Shown one piece after another: positions 34,697 through 43,137 of a stretch of DNA of 44,271 bases. The position numbers and the translations under genes were made by a program. Source of the stretch: Comamonadaceae bacterium PBBC2 (lineage in GTDB: Bacteria > Pseudomonadota > Gammaproteobacteria > Burkholderiales > Burkholderiaceae_C); contig NKIO01000024.1 in NCBI GenBank assembly GCA_002255935.1, forward strand, positions 1 through 44,271, written 5' to 3'. Within the stretch, counting starts at the first letter, position 1. Every line of letters begins with the position of its first letter. Below the pieces are notes generated by a model. It did not search any database. It saw nothing but the letters and a program-made list of their open reading frames with translations, and was not told the DNA's origin.

Positions 34697-36193
34697 ATGA
34701 GAACCCCCATTCCCTTCATCGCCCCCGAAGTTTTTGACGATCCCGCTGCGGCTTTGGCACGCGTGCAGGCCATCTACACGCAAAGCGTGACGCACCTGCG
34801 CCAGGCCATGCAGCGCTTTGTGGCCGGGGAGGACATGCAAGACCGCGTGCGGGCGTGTTACCCCTATGTCCGCTTGGACACCGCCACCGACTGGATGCCG
34901 CCCGACGACGCCGAGACCGAATTGCTCAGCTTTGGCTTTGTGGCCAGCGCAGGCACCTATGCCACCACCCTCACCCGGCCCGATTTGTTTGCGCATTACC
35001 TGCGCGAGCAGTTTGCGCTGTTGATGCGCAACCACGGCGTGCGACTGGAGGTGGGCACCAGCAAAGAGCCGATGCCGGTGCATTTTTCGTTTGCTGAAAA
35101 CGAGCACATGGAAGGCGAGATGAGCGGCGCTCGCCGCGCCCGCATGCGCGATGTGTTCGATCTGCCCGACTTGACGGCCATGGACGACAGCATCGCCAAC
35201 GGCACTTGGCGCGGCACGCAGGGGCAGCCGCAGCCCTTGTCGCTGTTCACCGGGGCGCGGACCGACTATTCGCTGCACCGTTTGCGGCACTACAGCGGCA
35301 CCAGCCCGGCGCATTTTCAAAACTATGTGTTGTTCACCAATTACCAGTTTTACATCGACGAATTCATCGCACTGGGCCGCGCCGAGATGGCCAAACCCGA
35401 CAGCCCCTATGTGGCCTTTGTGGAGCCGGGCAATGTGGTCACGCGGCGGGTGGGCTTGCCTGCCGAAGCGGACGATGCGCTCGGCCAGACACCGCCACGA
35501 TTGCCCCAAATGCCGGGCTACCACCTGGTGCGCGAGGGGCACAGCGGCATCACCATGGTCAACATCGGCGTGGGCCCGGCCAATGCCAAAAACATCACCG
35601 ACCACATTGCCGTGCTGCGCCCGCACGCTTGGCTGATGGTGGGCCACTGCGCGGGCCTGCGCACCACGCAGCAACTGGGCGACTACGTGCTGGCCCATGC
35701 CTATGTGCGCGAAGACCATGTGCTGGACGAAGAACTGCCGCTGTGGGTGCCGATCCCGGCGCTGGCCGAGATTCAAGTGGCCCTCGAGAAGGCCGTGGCC
35801 GAAATCTCGGGCTGCCAGGGCCCCGAGCTCAAGCGCTTCATGCGCACCGGCACTGTGGCCAGCACCGACAACCGCAACTGGGAGCTGCTGCCCGACAACA
35901 CGCCGCAGCGCCGCTTCAGCCAAAGCCGCGCCGTGGCGCTGGACATGGAAAGCGCCACCATCGCGGCCAACGGCTTTCGTTTTCGGGTGCCCTACGGCAC
36001 GCTGCTGTGCGTGAGCGACAAGCCGCTGCACGGCGAGATCAAATTGCCGGGCATGGCCAACCACTTTTACCGCGAGCGGGTGAACCAGCATTTGCAAATC
36101 GGCATCCGCGCCCTCGAATTGCTGCGGGCCGCAGGCCCGGCCCAGCTGCACAGCCGGAAGCTGCGCAGCTTTGCCGAAGTGGCGTTCCAGTAA
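34697..36193 (+). CDS. amn: AMP nucleosidase
   Basis: It cleaves AMP to adenine and ribose-5-phosphate and so helps control the adenylate pool in the cytoplasm. The 498-residue protein has the N-terminal AMP nucleosidase domain (about 1-190) and a C-terminal nucleoside-phosphorylase fold. Recognisable are NIGVGPANAKNITDHIAVLR, VGHCAGLRTTQQLGDYVLA and the ribose/base site VALDMESATIAANGF. The length is close to that of E. coli Amn (484). The kinase gene starts 3 bases after its stop. Confidence 0.93.
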   Translation: MRTPIPFIAPEVFDDPAAALARVQAIYTQSVTHLRQAMQRFVAGEDMQDRVRACYPYVRLDTATDWMPPDDAETELLSFGFVASAGTYATTLTRPDLFAHYLREQFALLMRNHGVRLEVGTSKEPMPVHFSFAENEHMEGEMSGARRARMRDVFDLPDLTAMDDSIANGTWRGTQGQPQPLSLFTGARTDYSLHRLRHYSGTSPAHFQNYVLFTNYQFYIDEFIALGRAEMAKPDSPYVAFVEPGNVVTRRVGLPAEADDALGQTPPRLPQMPGYHLVREGHSGITMVNIGVGPANAKNITDHIAVLRPHAWLMVGHCAGLRTTQQLGDYVLAHAYVREDHVLDEELPLWVPIPALAEIQVALEKAVAEISGCQGPELKRFMRTGTVASTDNRNWELLPDNTPQRRFSQSRAVALDMESATIAANGFRFRVPYGTLLCVSDKPLHGEIKLPGMANHFYRERVNQHLQIGIRALELLRAAGPAQLHSRKLRSFAEVAFQ

Positions 36194-36196
36194 GCC

Positions 36197-37120
36197 ATGA
36201 CGCTGGTCTTGCTGAACCCCCACGCCCAAGGTGGCCGCGCGGCGCGGATGTTGCCCACGCTCAACATTTGGCTGCAGACACATGCCCCAGGCGTGACGCT
36301 GGCGTCCCCCGACACCCTGGCCGAGAGTCTGGCGCTGCTGCGCGACTTGCCCTGCGGCAGCCGCGTGGTCGCGGTCGGTGGCGACGGCACGCTCAACCGC
36401 TGGCTGCCTGCCATGCTGGAGCGCCAATTGACCCTGGGCCTGGTGCCCATGGGCAGCGGCAACGACTGCGCACGGGGTTTGGGCTTGTTTGGCATGCCTT
36501 GGGCCAAAGCTTTGGCGCACGCCCTGACGGCCGCACCGCAAGGGGTAGACACGGGGCATGTGAGCTGGACCGACATGCAAGGCGTTGAGCACCACAACCC
36601 GTTCTTGTCGAGCCTGACGGCGGGTTTTGATTCAGCCGTGGGATTGCGGGCGCTGAACGGCCCGCGTTGGTTGCGAGGGCTGCCGCGCTATTTGTGGGCC
36701 ACGCTGAGTGAATTGCTGCACCTGAAGGTGTGGGATCTGCATGTGCACAGCGATGGCCAATGGCTTCACGAGGGGCCTGCCCTGTTTGCATCCAGCCTGA
36801 ACACGCCGACCTTTGGCTCGGGCATTCCGGCGGTGCCACAGGCCCGCATGGACGATGGCCGACTGGATCTGCTGTGGGCCGGGCCCTTTTCACGTGTTGG
36901 GGTTTTGCTGATGCTGCCAAGACTGCTGATGGGCTGGCATTTGAGCCACCCACGCATCGACAGCCGCGCTTTTGAGGCCTTGTCGATCGCCTGCGCCAGC
37001 GGCGTGCCCCTGGCGGCCGATGGCGAGTACCTCGGGGTGGCCAGTCAAGTGACCGTACGCAATGGTCCGGCCAGTTTGCAAATCGTCTCGCACCCTGGGG
37101 TACGAAAAGCCCCAGCGTAG
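36197..37120 (+). CDS. Diacylglycerol/lipid kinase family protein (YegS-like)
   Basis: A 307-residue soluble lipid kinase with the DAGK catalytic domain: VLLNPHAQGGRAARMLPTLN at the start, the nucleotide motif VAVGGDGTLNRWLPA and MGSGNDCARGLGLFG. The C-terminal domain holds ARMDDGRLDLLWAGPF and ADGEYLG. It would phosphorylate diacylglycerol, phosphatidylglycerol or a related lipid; the exact substrate cannot be predicted. It is separated from amn by only 3 bases and so probably co-transcribed. It ends at an inverted repeat pair. Confidence 0.88.
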   Translation: MTLVLLNPHAQGGRAARMLPTLNIWLQTHAPGVTLASPDTLAESLALLRDLPCGSRVVAVGGDGTLNRWLPAMLERQLTLGLVPMGSGNDCARGLGLFGMPWAKALAHALTAAPQGVDTGHVSWTDMQGVEHHNPFLSSLTAGFDSAVGLRALNGPRWLRGLPRYLWATLSELLHLKVWDLHVHSDGQWLHEGPALFASSLNTPTFGSGIPAVPQARMDDGRLDLLWAGPFSRVGVLLMLPRLLMGWHLSHPRIDSRAFEALSIACASGVPLAADGEYLGVASQVTVRNGPASLQIVSHPGVRKAPA

Positions 37121-37186
37121 GTCGGCGGCTTCAGCCCCGACACGATGGACCACGAACACTTGTCGGGGCTGAAGCCACCGACCTAC
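37117..37186. repeat. Inverted pair of GTCGGGGCTGAAGCC repeats between the lipid kinase and gshB
   Basis: A 25-base copy (37117-37141, reverse sense) and an opposite copy (37162-37186) are separated by 20 bases and differ at one position. They form a strong predicted hairpin at the end of the kinase gene, overlapping its stop codon. It is possibly a terminator or mRNA-end stabiliser for that unit. Confidence 0.85.
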
Positions 37187-37214
37187 AAAACCATCACCTC
37201 CTACAATGCCCAGC

Positions 37215-38162
37215 ATGAAAATCCTCTTTGTCGCCGACCCCCTCGAATCGTTCAAGATTTACAAGGACACCACCTTTGCCATGATGCGCGAGGCGCAAAA
37301 GCGCGGGCACCAGGTGGCCGCCTGCGAGATGACCGATGTGCGCTGGCAGCGCGGCGAATCGGTCTCGGCCGTGGTGCGCGAGATTCGCCTCACGGGCGAC
37401 GCCGATGTGTGGTTTGTCGAAACCGGCAAGGCCCGCGCCGACTTGAAAGATTTTGACGCGGTGCTCATGCGCAAAGACCCGCCTTTTGACAGCGAGTTTT
37501 TTTACGCCACGCACCTGCTGAGCCAAGCCGAGCGTGAAGGCGCCAAGGTCTTCAACAGCCCGGCGGCTTTGCGCAACCACCCTGAGAAACTGGCCATTCT
37601 GGAGTTCCCCCAGTTCATTGCGCCGACGCTGGTCACGCGCAACGAGGCGGACATCCGCGCGTTCCATGCCACGCACGGCGACATCATCTTGAAACCGCTG
37701 GACGGCATGGGCGGCATGGGCATCTTCAAGGTCGGGGCCGATGGCCTGAACCTGGGCGCGATCATCGAAACACTCAACCGAGACGGCGCACAAACCGTGA
37801 TGGTGCAAAAGTTCTTGCCCGGCATTGCGCAAGGCGACAAGCGTGTGCTTTTGATCGGTGGCAAGCCGGTGCCGTTTTGCCTTGCCCGCATTCCACAAGG
37901 CGGCGAGGTGCGTGGCAACTTGGCCGCAGGTGGCAAGGGCGTGGCGCAGCCGATTTCAGCACGCGACCGCGAAATTGCCGAAGCGCTGGGTCCGATCCTC
38001 ATGGCACGGGGCCTGATGCTGGTGGGTCTGGACATCATTGGCGAGAGCCTGACCGAGATCAACGTGACCAGCCCGACCTGCTTTCAGGAAATCACCGACC
38101 AGATGGGCTGCGATGTGGCAGCGCTGTTTGTGGATGCGGTGGAGCAAGCGCTGGAGGCTTAA
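37215..38162 (+). CDS. gshB: Glutathione synthetase
   Basis: It joins gamma-glutamylcysteine and glycine with ATP to make glutathione. The 315-residue ATP-grasp enzyme starts MKILFVADPLESFKIYKDTT, like E. coli GshB (316 residues). It has the ATP-binding loop ILKPLDGMGGMGIFK, the substrate region LARIPQGGEVRGNLAAGGKG and the C-terminal signature LTEINVTSPTCFQEI. An upstream in-frame ATG at 37206 would add three residues and is less likely. Confidence 0.96.
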   Translation: MKILFVADPLESFKIYKDTTFAMMREAQKRGHQVAACEMTDVRWQRGESVSAVVREIRLTGDADVWFVETGKARADLKDFDAVLMRKDPPFDSEFFYATHLLSQAEREGAKVFNSPAALRNHPEKLAILEFPQFIAPTLVTRNEADIRAFHATHGDIILKPLDGMGGMGIFKVGADGLNLGAIIETLNRDGAQTVMVQKFLPGIAQGDKRVLLIGGKPVPFCLARIPQGGEVRGNLAAGGKGVAQPISARDREIAEALGPILMARGLMLVGLDIIGESLTEINVTSPTCFQEITDQMGCDVAALFVDAVEQALEA

Positions 38163-38242
38163 GTCGCAGCATGCGATGCCCTGTCATCGGGCGTTCATGC
38201 CCACACGCTAGGATCGGGTGTTGTCCTGATTTCTGAATACCC

Positions 38243-39571
38243 ATGCATTCTTTTTCGATCCGCTTTTTCCTTTGCGTGAGCCTGGCCGGCTGGGGCTGGG
38301 CTGCCTGGGCGCAGGACACCGAGAACACCTCGGCCCGCTACCAAAGCACCTACAACTGGCAGCGGCACCCCAGCTTTGCGAGCAGCGGCAGCACCTCGGC
38401 ATTCAGCCTGAGTGCGCCGCGCGAGAAGATGTACACCTTCTCACTGACCGGCCATTGGGGCCGGCGACTGGAATCGGGTGCGGAGGTCTATGCCAACGTG
38501 GAGCTGGCTTCGGGCGTGCCCTTCACCGGTAATCTGGTGGGCATGGGCAGTTACACCAACGGCGAGATCACCCGGGCTGCGGGCACCACGCCCAAGCCGT
38601 ATTTGCAGCGCCTGTTCTGGCGTAAGACCTGGAACCAGGGCGGCGAGAAAGAACAGATCAGCTCTGACTTCAACCAAATGGCGCAGGTGGTGGACAAGAA
38701 CCGCTTCGTGATGACGGCGGGCAACTTCTCGACGCTGGACGTGTTCGACGACAACGCTTATGCCAAGGACCCTCGCACCCAGTTCATGAACTGGAGCCAC
38801 TGGACGTATGGCGCCTACGACTACGCCGCCGATGCCCGTGGCTTTGGCTGGGGCGTGGCCGGCGAGTGGTACCAAGGCGATTGGGTGTTTCGTGCAGCCC
38901 GCATGACCGGCCCCCAAAAGCCCAACGAGTTGAAGGTCGACTGGGATTTGCTGCGCCACTACGGCGACCAGGTCGAGGTGGAGCATGCCCACACTTGGGT
39001 GAACCAGCCGGGCAAGGTGCGGGTGCTGGCCTGGCGCAACCGCGCCGTGACGGCCAGCTTCAAAGACGCCACGGCCTATTTGCAAGCGAACCCCGGCACC
39101 GATCCGCAGGCGTTTTTCAATGTGCGCTCGGGCGAGAAAATCAAATACGGTTTGGGTGTGAACCTGGAGCAGGCGCTGAGCGATCAGGTGGGTGTGTTCA
39201 TGCGGGCCATGAAAGCCGATGGCCGCACCGAGACCTATGCCTTCACCGAGATCGACGCTTCGCTGTCGGCCGGTGTGCGCATCAACGGCGCGGCTTGGCA
39301 GCGCGGTCAGGACAGCGTGGGCCTGGCCTTCATGGAAAACCGCTTGTCTGCCGACCGCCGCAACTTCTTGGCCGCTGGCGGTGTGTCCTACTTCATTGGC
39401 GATGGCCAATTGCAATACAAACCCGAGCGTGGGCTGGAGACTTTCTACAGCTGGGGCATCCGCCGCAACACTTGGCTGACCGCAGACTATCAGTACATCC
39501 AGAACCCGGCCTACAACGCGCTGCGCGGGCCGGTGCAGGTGTATGCGGTGCGACTGCACACACAGTTTTAA
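38243..39571 (+). CDS. OprB-family carbohydrate-selective porin
   Basis: A 442-residue outer-membrane porin. The signal peptide is FFLCVSLAGWGWAAWAQ, followed by YQSTYNWQRHPSF, a typical OprB opening. The family motif TAGNFSTLDVFDDNAYAKDP and RTQFMNWSHWTYGAYDYAAD follow, with beta strands up to the terminal VYAVRLHTQF. OprB proteins let sugars pass the outer membrane. The substrate here is unknown. Alone on its transcript, 80 bases after gshB. Confidence 0.88.
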   Translation: MHSFSIRFFLCVSLAGWGWAAWAQDTENTSARYQSTYNWQRHPSFASSGSTSAFSLSAPREKMYTFSLTGHWGRRLESGAEVYANVELASGVPFTGNLVGMGSYTNGEITRAAGTTPKPYLQRLFWRKTWNQGGEKEQISSDFNQMAQVVDKNRFVMTAGNFSTLDVFDDNAYAKDPRTQFMNWSHWTYGAYDYAADARGFGWGVAGEWYQGDWVFRAARMTGPQKPNELKVDWDLLRHYGDQVEVEHAHTWVNQPGKVRVLAWRNRAVTASFKDATAYLQANPGTDPQAFFNVRSGEKIKYGLGVNLEQALSDQVGVFMRAMKADGRTETYAFTEIDASLSAGVRINGAAWQRGQDSVGLAFMENRLSADRRNFLAAGGVSYFIGDGQLQYKPERGLETFYSWGIRRNTWLTADYQYIQNPAYNALRGPVQVYAVRLHTQF

Positions 39572-39583
39572 AAACCCGCGCGC

Positions 39584-40348
39584 TCAGCCTTTCACGTCGC
39601 CGTCTCCAAAGGTGTAAACCCGACCGGGCTCAAAAGCCACCCACGCTTCATTGGTGGTCAAAGGCTGGGTGACGACCACGGCCACGCGATCGGTCTCGCG
39701 GGTGTGCTCGGCAAAATTCACGCTCATGTCTTCGTCGCTCAAGGTGGCTTGGCTGAAGGGGTGGCGGCGCAGCACGTAATGCAGCTGCGTGTTGGCATGC
39801 GCCCACAGCGCTTGGCCGTTGGACAACAAAAAGTTGAAGGTGCCATGCTTGGCGATGTGCGGCACCAGCTCGCGCAGCGTGAGCGAGAGCTCTTGCACGC
39901 TGGGCACGCTGGCGTGTGACTTGGCCAGCTCTTGCATGAGCCAGCAAAAGGCGCGTTCGCTGTCGGTCTGGCCCACGGGTTTGAAATTGCCATGCAGACG
40001 CGGCGCAAAGTCCACCAAATTGCCGTTGTGCGCAAACACCCAATAACGGCCCCAGAGCTCGCGCACAAAGGGGTGGCAGTTTTCCAGGCTCACCTCGCCT
40101 TGCGTGGCCTTGCGGATGTGGGCAATCACGTTGGTGCTTTTGATCGGGTAACGGCGCACCAGCTCGGCCACCGGCGAGGTGCTGGCGCTTTGGTGGTCCA
40201 CCATGTGGCGCACGCCGCGCCCTTCAAAAAAGGCGATGCCCCAGCCGTCGCTGTGGTGGTCCGTCACGCCGCCGCGCTGCGCAAAGCCGCTGAAGCTGAA
40301 AGTGACATCGGTGGGGGTGTTGCAGTTCATGCCGAGCAGTTGGCACAT
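39584..40348 (-). CDS. Class II glutamine amidotransferase (YafJ-like)
   Basis: A 254-residue N-terminal-nucleophile amidotransferase. After removal of Met the catalytic Cys2 (MCQLLGMNCNTPTD) is exposed. RKATQGEVSLENCHPF and the glutamine-site FAHNGNL are present, as in the YafJ/YlbE-type stand-alone glutaminases. It follows the MFS exporter gene by only 4 bases, so the two are probably co-transcribed, though no shared function is obvious. The substrate to which ammonia is delivered is not known. Confidence 0.88.
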   Translation of the reverse strand: MCQLLGMNCNTPTDVTFSFSGFAQRGGVTDHHSDGWGIAFFEGRGVRHMVDHQSASTSPVAELVRRYPIKSTNVIAHIRKATQGEVSLENCHPFVRELWGRYWVFAHNGNLVDFAPRLHGNFKPVGQTDSERAFCWLMQELAKSHASVPSVQELSLTLRELVPHIAKHGTFNFLLSNGQALWAHANTQLHYVLRRHPFSQATLSDEDMSVNFAEHTRETDRVAVVVTQPLTTNEAWVAFEPGRVYTFGDGDVKG

Positions 40349-40352
40349 GGGG

Positions 40353-41843
40353 TCATTCTTTCTTGTGAGCGGGCGCCGCCATCAGCCAGGCCGGAATGAT
40401 CGCCAAGGCCGTGAGCACCGCCAAAAACCAAAACGCATCGTGAAAAGCGTGCAAGCGGGCATGCACATCGCCGGGCCCCAGCAGCGCCACATCCATGACG
40501 CTCAAACGCCACTCGAGCACGATGGCGCACAGGCTCACGCCCGCCGCACCACCGAGCATGCGGACAAAATTGACCACGCTGGCCCCTTGCGGAATCAGGT
40601 GCGCGGGCATGCCCTGCATGGCACCGAGGTTGAGCGAGGGCAAGATGAAGCCCAAACCCACGCGGCCCACCATGGTCCACAGCCACAGTGTGAGCAAACC
40701 TTTGTCCGGGTCCACTGTGCTCATGAGCGCAAACGAGCTGGCCAAGAGGGCCAGGCCCACCAGCACCAGACGCCGTTTGTCGGTGCGGTCGGCCCAGCGC
40801 CCCACCAAGGTGATGGTGATGGCCAACATGAAGCCCGCAGGCAACAAGGCCGAGCCCACATACGAAGCCGACAAACCCAAGCCGCTTTGCATGAACACCG
40901 GCAGCAAATAGGTGGAGCCAAAAAGCGCCGTGCCATAGGTCATGGCCACCAAAGACCCCATGAGGAAACTGCGGTGGGTGAACACCCGCAAGTCCATCAG
41001 CGGCGCCTGCGCGCCGGTGGCGTGGTGCTGAAAGCGCCTCTGCAAGCGCATTTGCCAAGCCACAAAGCAGCCAGCCATCCAGGCGGCGCCCAGCAGCAAA
41101 GGCAGGCCTTGCGCTGTGCCCGATTCGCGCCATGCCACCATGCCATTGAGCAAAAGCACGGTGCCCAACAGCGCCATCAACAGGCCCCACCAGTCCAGGC
41201 GACCCGAAGCGGCATTGGCCTGCACACCACCGGGTGCGGTGGTGGGCACATAGCGCCGTGCCAGCCACAGCGCCGCCAGCGCCAGCGGCACGACCATGAA
41301 GAAGATCGAGCGCCAACCGAACGCATCGACCAGCAAGCCGCCCACACTGGGCCCAATGGCCGGGGCCAGCACCACGCCAGTGCCAAACAAACCGCTGGCG
41401 CGGCCACGTTCCTCGGGGGCAAAGGCGTTCATGATGATGATCACCGGGATCGGCTGCACCACACCCGCGGCCAGGCCCTCCACAATGCGCGCCACCAAGA
41501 CCCAGCTGTAATCGTTGGCCAGCCCACCGCCAATGCCACCGCCCAGCAGCAAGAGCATGCAAATCTCATATGTACGGCGGTAACCAAAGCGCGCGAGCAA
41601 CCAGGGCGTGGTCAACATGGACACCGTCATGGCCACCATGAAGCCCGAGCTGACCCACTGCACCCGCGTCTGGCCCAGCGTGAAATGCTGGCTCATGTCG
41701 GGGATGGCCACGTTCATGATGGTGGACGACATGACCGACGCCATGGTGCCCAGCATGACCGACAAAAGCAGCAGCCAACGGTAGCGATCGCCATATCGCG
41801 CCTGAAGCGCCTGGAGGCTGTGGGGAGGGTGAAGGTCGGTCAT
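40353..41843 (-). CDS. DHA2-family MFS drug/solute exporter (EmrB-like)
   Basis: A 496-residue inner-membrane protein with 14 predicted membrane segments, typical of the DHA2 group of proton-driven exporters. Visible motifs are DMSQHFTLGQTRVQWVSSGF in the first loop, motif A-like LLARFGYRRTYEI and motif C GVVLAPAIGPSVGGLLVD. No EmrA-like partner gene is adjacent. Substrate not readable. It precedes the glutamine amidotransferase gene. Confidence 0.9.
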   Translation of the reverse strand: MTDLHPPHSLQALQARYGDRYRWLLLLSVMLGTMASVMSSTIMNVAIPDMSQHFTLGQTRVQWVSSGFMVAMTVSMLTTPWLLARFGYRRTYEICMLLLLGGGIGGGLANDYSWVLVARIVEGLAAGVVQPIPVIIIMNAFAPEERGRASGLFGTGVVLAPAIGPSVGGLLVDAFGWRSIFFMVVPLALAALWLARRYVPTTAPGGVQANAASGRLDWWGLLMALLGTVLLLNGMVAWRESGTAQGLPLLLGAAWMAGCFVAWQMRLQRRFQHHATGAQAPLMDLRVFTHRSFLMGSLVAMTYGTALFGSTYLLPVFMQSGLGLSASYVGSALLPAGFMLAITITLVGRWADRTDKRRLVLVGLALLASSFALMSTVDPDKGLLTLWLWTMVGRVGLGFILPSLNLGAMQGMPAHLIPQGASVVNFVRMLGGAAGVSLCAIVLEWRLSVMDVALLGPGDVHARLHAFHDAFWFLAVLTALAIIPAWLMAAPAHKKE

Positions 41844-41897
41844 GGCAGCCTCCGAGTTTAGACCGCCTCACGCAGAAAGAACTGAGAGCGTGCGCAC

Positions 41898-42647
41898 TCA
41901 GCGAGCGTATTGGAGGCCCAGCACCAGGCCCACGCCACCGGTGAAGCGTCCCTCGGCTGTGGTGTACACCGACCGGTCTGCGTTGGTGCCTTGCACAGAG
42001 GCCGAAAAAGACAAGCCCGGCATCCAGTTGCGAGAGACCGTCACGGCGTAGTCGGCGTAGGAAGCACTGGGTGCGGTGTTGCGCACGCGCAGATGCCCCA
42101 AGTGCGGGCGCAATGTCCAGCCGCTCGGTAAAGCCCAGTCTTTGCTCAACTCGATGTAGTGGCTGTTTTGGCTGTTCGGATTGCCCATCCAACGGGTCAA
42201 GACATGCGAATATTTGAAAGTAACATCGGCCACGCTGTAAGCGGCATAGGCTTCGGTGGTGCTAGGGTCTTCGCGCTGGCCACGTCGGTGCAAGTTGTTG
42301 CCGACAAAGCCGTAGCGGGCCAGCCCCAGATCCCAGGTGGCTTGGCCATCGGCCCATTGGCGACCAAAGTTCAGATCCACCTCGACCGAACCGGATGTGG
42401 CCCCCGCATCTTTGAGCCAACCGATGGTGGACGCCCACACGCCCGCATACCAGCCATGGGCTGCGGTGTAGTCCACACCGCCTTGCAGAGCAGGGCTCAA
42501 GCGTGATTGAGAAATGCCCCGAAAGCGGTAATCATTGACGACCGCGACGTTCCAATGCAGCGCCCCATCACGGTCTTGGGCCTGACACCCGCCCGCCGCC
42601 AAGGACAAACTGACGCTGAGCAGCGCGAATCGCAAACCGGTTTTCAT
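41898..42647 (-). CDS. TorF-family putative porin
   Basis: A 249-residue exported barrel. The signal peptide is MKTGLRFALLSVSLSLAAGG with a nearby cysteine. Then VAVVNDYRFRGISQSRLSPA, the hallmark of the TorF/gcw_chp family, is followed by GGVDYTAAHGWYAGVWAST, VDLNFGRQWADGQATWDLG and a final strand GGVGLVLGLQYAR. The physiological substrate is not known. The frame extends nine codons upstream to 42674. Nothing notable lies in the roughly 100 bases before it. Confidence 0.85.
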   Translation of the reverse strand: MKTGLRFALLSVSLSLAAGGCQAQDRDGALHWNVAVVNDYRFRGISQSRLSPALQGGVDYTAAHGWYAGVWASTIGWLKDAGATSGSVEVDLNFGRQWADGQATWDLGLARYGFVGNNLHRRGQREDPSTTEAYAAYSVADVTFKYSHVLTRWMGNPNSQNSHYIELSKDWALPSGWTLRPHLGHLRVRNTAPSASYADYAVTVSRNWMPGLSFSASVQGTNADRSVYTTAEGRFTGGVGLVLGLQYAR

Positions 42648-42749
42648 GAATGGACTTGGAAAAATGAAACCCAAAATTATGAGTCATAAAGAATGCCATT
42701 CCATCAGCGTGCGCTTGAAGATCTGCCTTTGAGCGCGGCGACGCATTGA

Positions 42750-42968
42750 TTAATCCATTGGAGGAGACGCTTGCGCACATGCCTGGCAAATGCAGGCCTT
42801 GCCCTTGGCCGCGTCTGGAATTTGCCGCAGCAAGGCGGCGCTGAATTGTTCGCGTGTGCACCAGCAAGCCGCTTGCGCATTCGCTGGGGCCTTTGCCTCC
42901 ATGGCACAACGGTTGTCTTGCCCGCACAAGGGGCAGCGGCATGGGTCAACGGTGGAACAAACGTTCAT
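42750..42968 (-). CDS. Small cysteine-rich CWC-family protein
   Basis: A 72-residue protein with nine cysteines. The pattern CPLCGQDNRCAME, then CWCTREQF, then GKACICQACA matches the cysteine-rich CWC family, which is common in Proteobacteria and probably binds metal. Function unknown. It lies alone between the TorF porin and glcB. An overlapping frame (42704-42949) lacks this pattern and is ignored. Confidence 0.8.
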   Translation of the reverse strand: MNVCSTVDPCRCPLCGQDNRCAMEAKAPANAQAACWCTREQFSAALLRQIPDAAKGKACICQACAQASPPMD

Positions 42969-43044
42969 GGCAAGGGTGGATGCGGTAAAGCCTCAAGTTT
43001 AGGGGGTGGAGGCGATGCGTTTGAGTTTGTGCTGGTGAAAACAA

Positions 43045-43104
43045 GTCGGGGCTGAAGCCACCGACCTACAAGACAAGCTGTAGGTCGGCGGCTTCAGCCC
43101 CGAC
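43045..43104. repeat. Inverted pair of GTCGGGGCTGAAGCC repeats after glcB
   Basis: Two 25-base copies in opposite orientation (43045-43069 and 43080-43104) are separated by 10 bases and differ at one position, giving a near-perfect hairpin about 35 bases after the glcB stop. Probably a REP-like element that also stabilises or ends the glcB transcript. Confidence 0.85.
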
Positions 43105-43137
43105 AGAGGTCCCTGAAAGTTCAGGGACACCAGGACA

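Noticed and set aside
34661..36595. A 644-codon open frame on the minus strand across amn and the lipid kinase gene
   Set aside because: Shadow of two well-supported genes in GC-rich sequence; its protein has biased composition and crosses a gene boundary.
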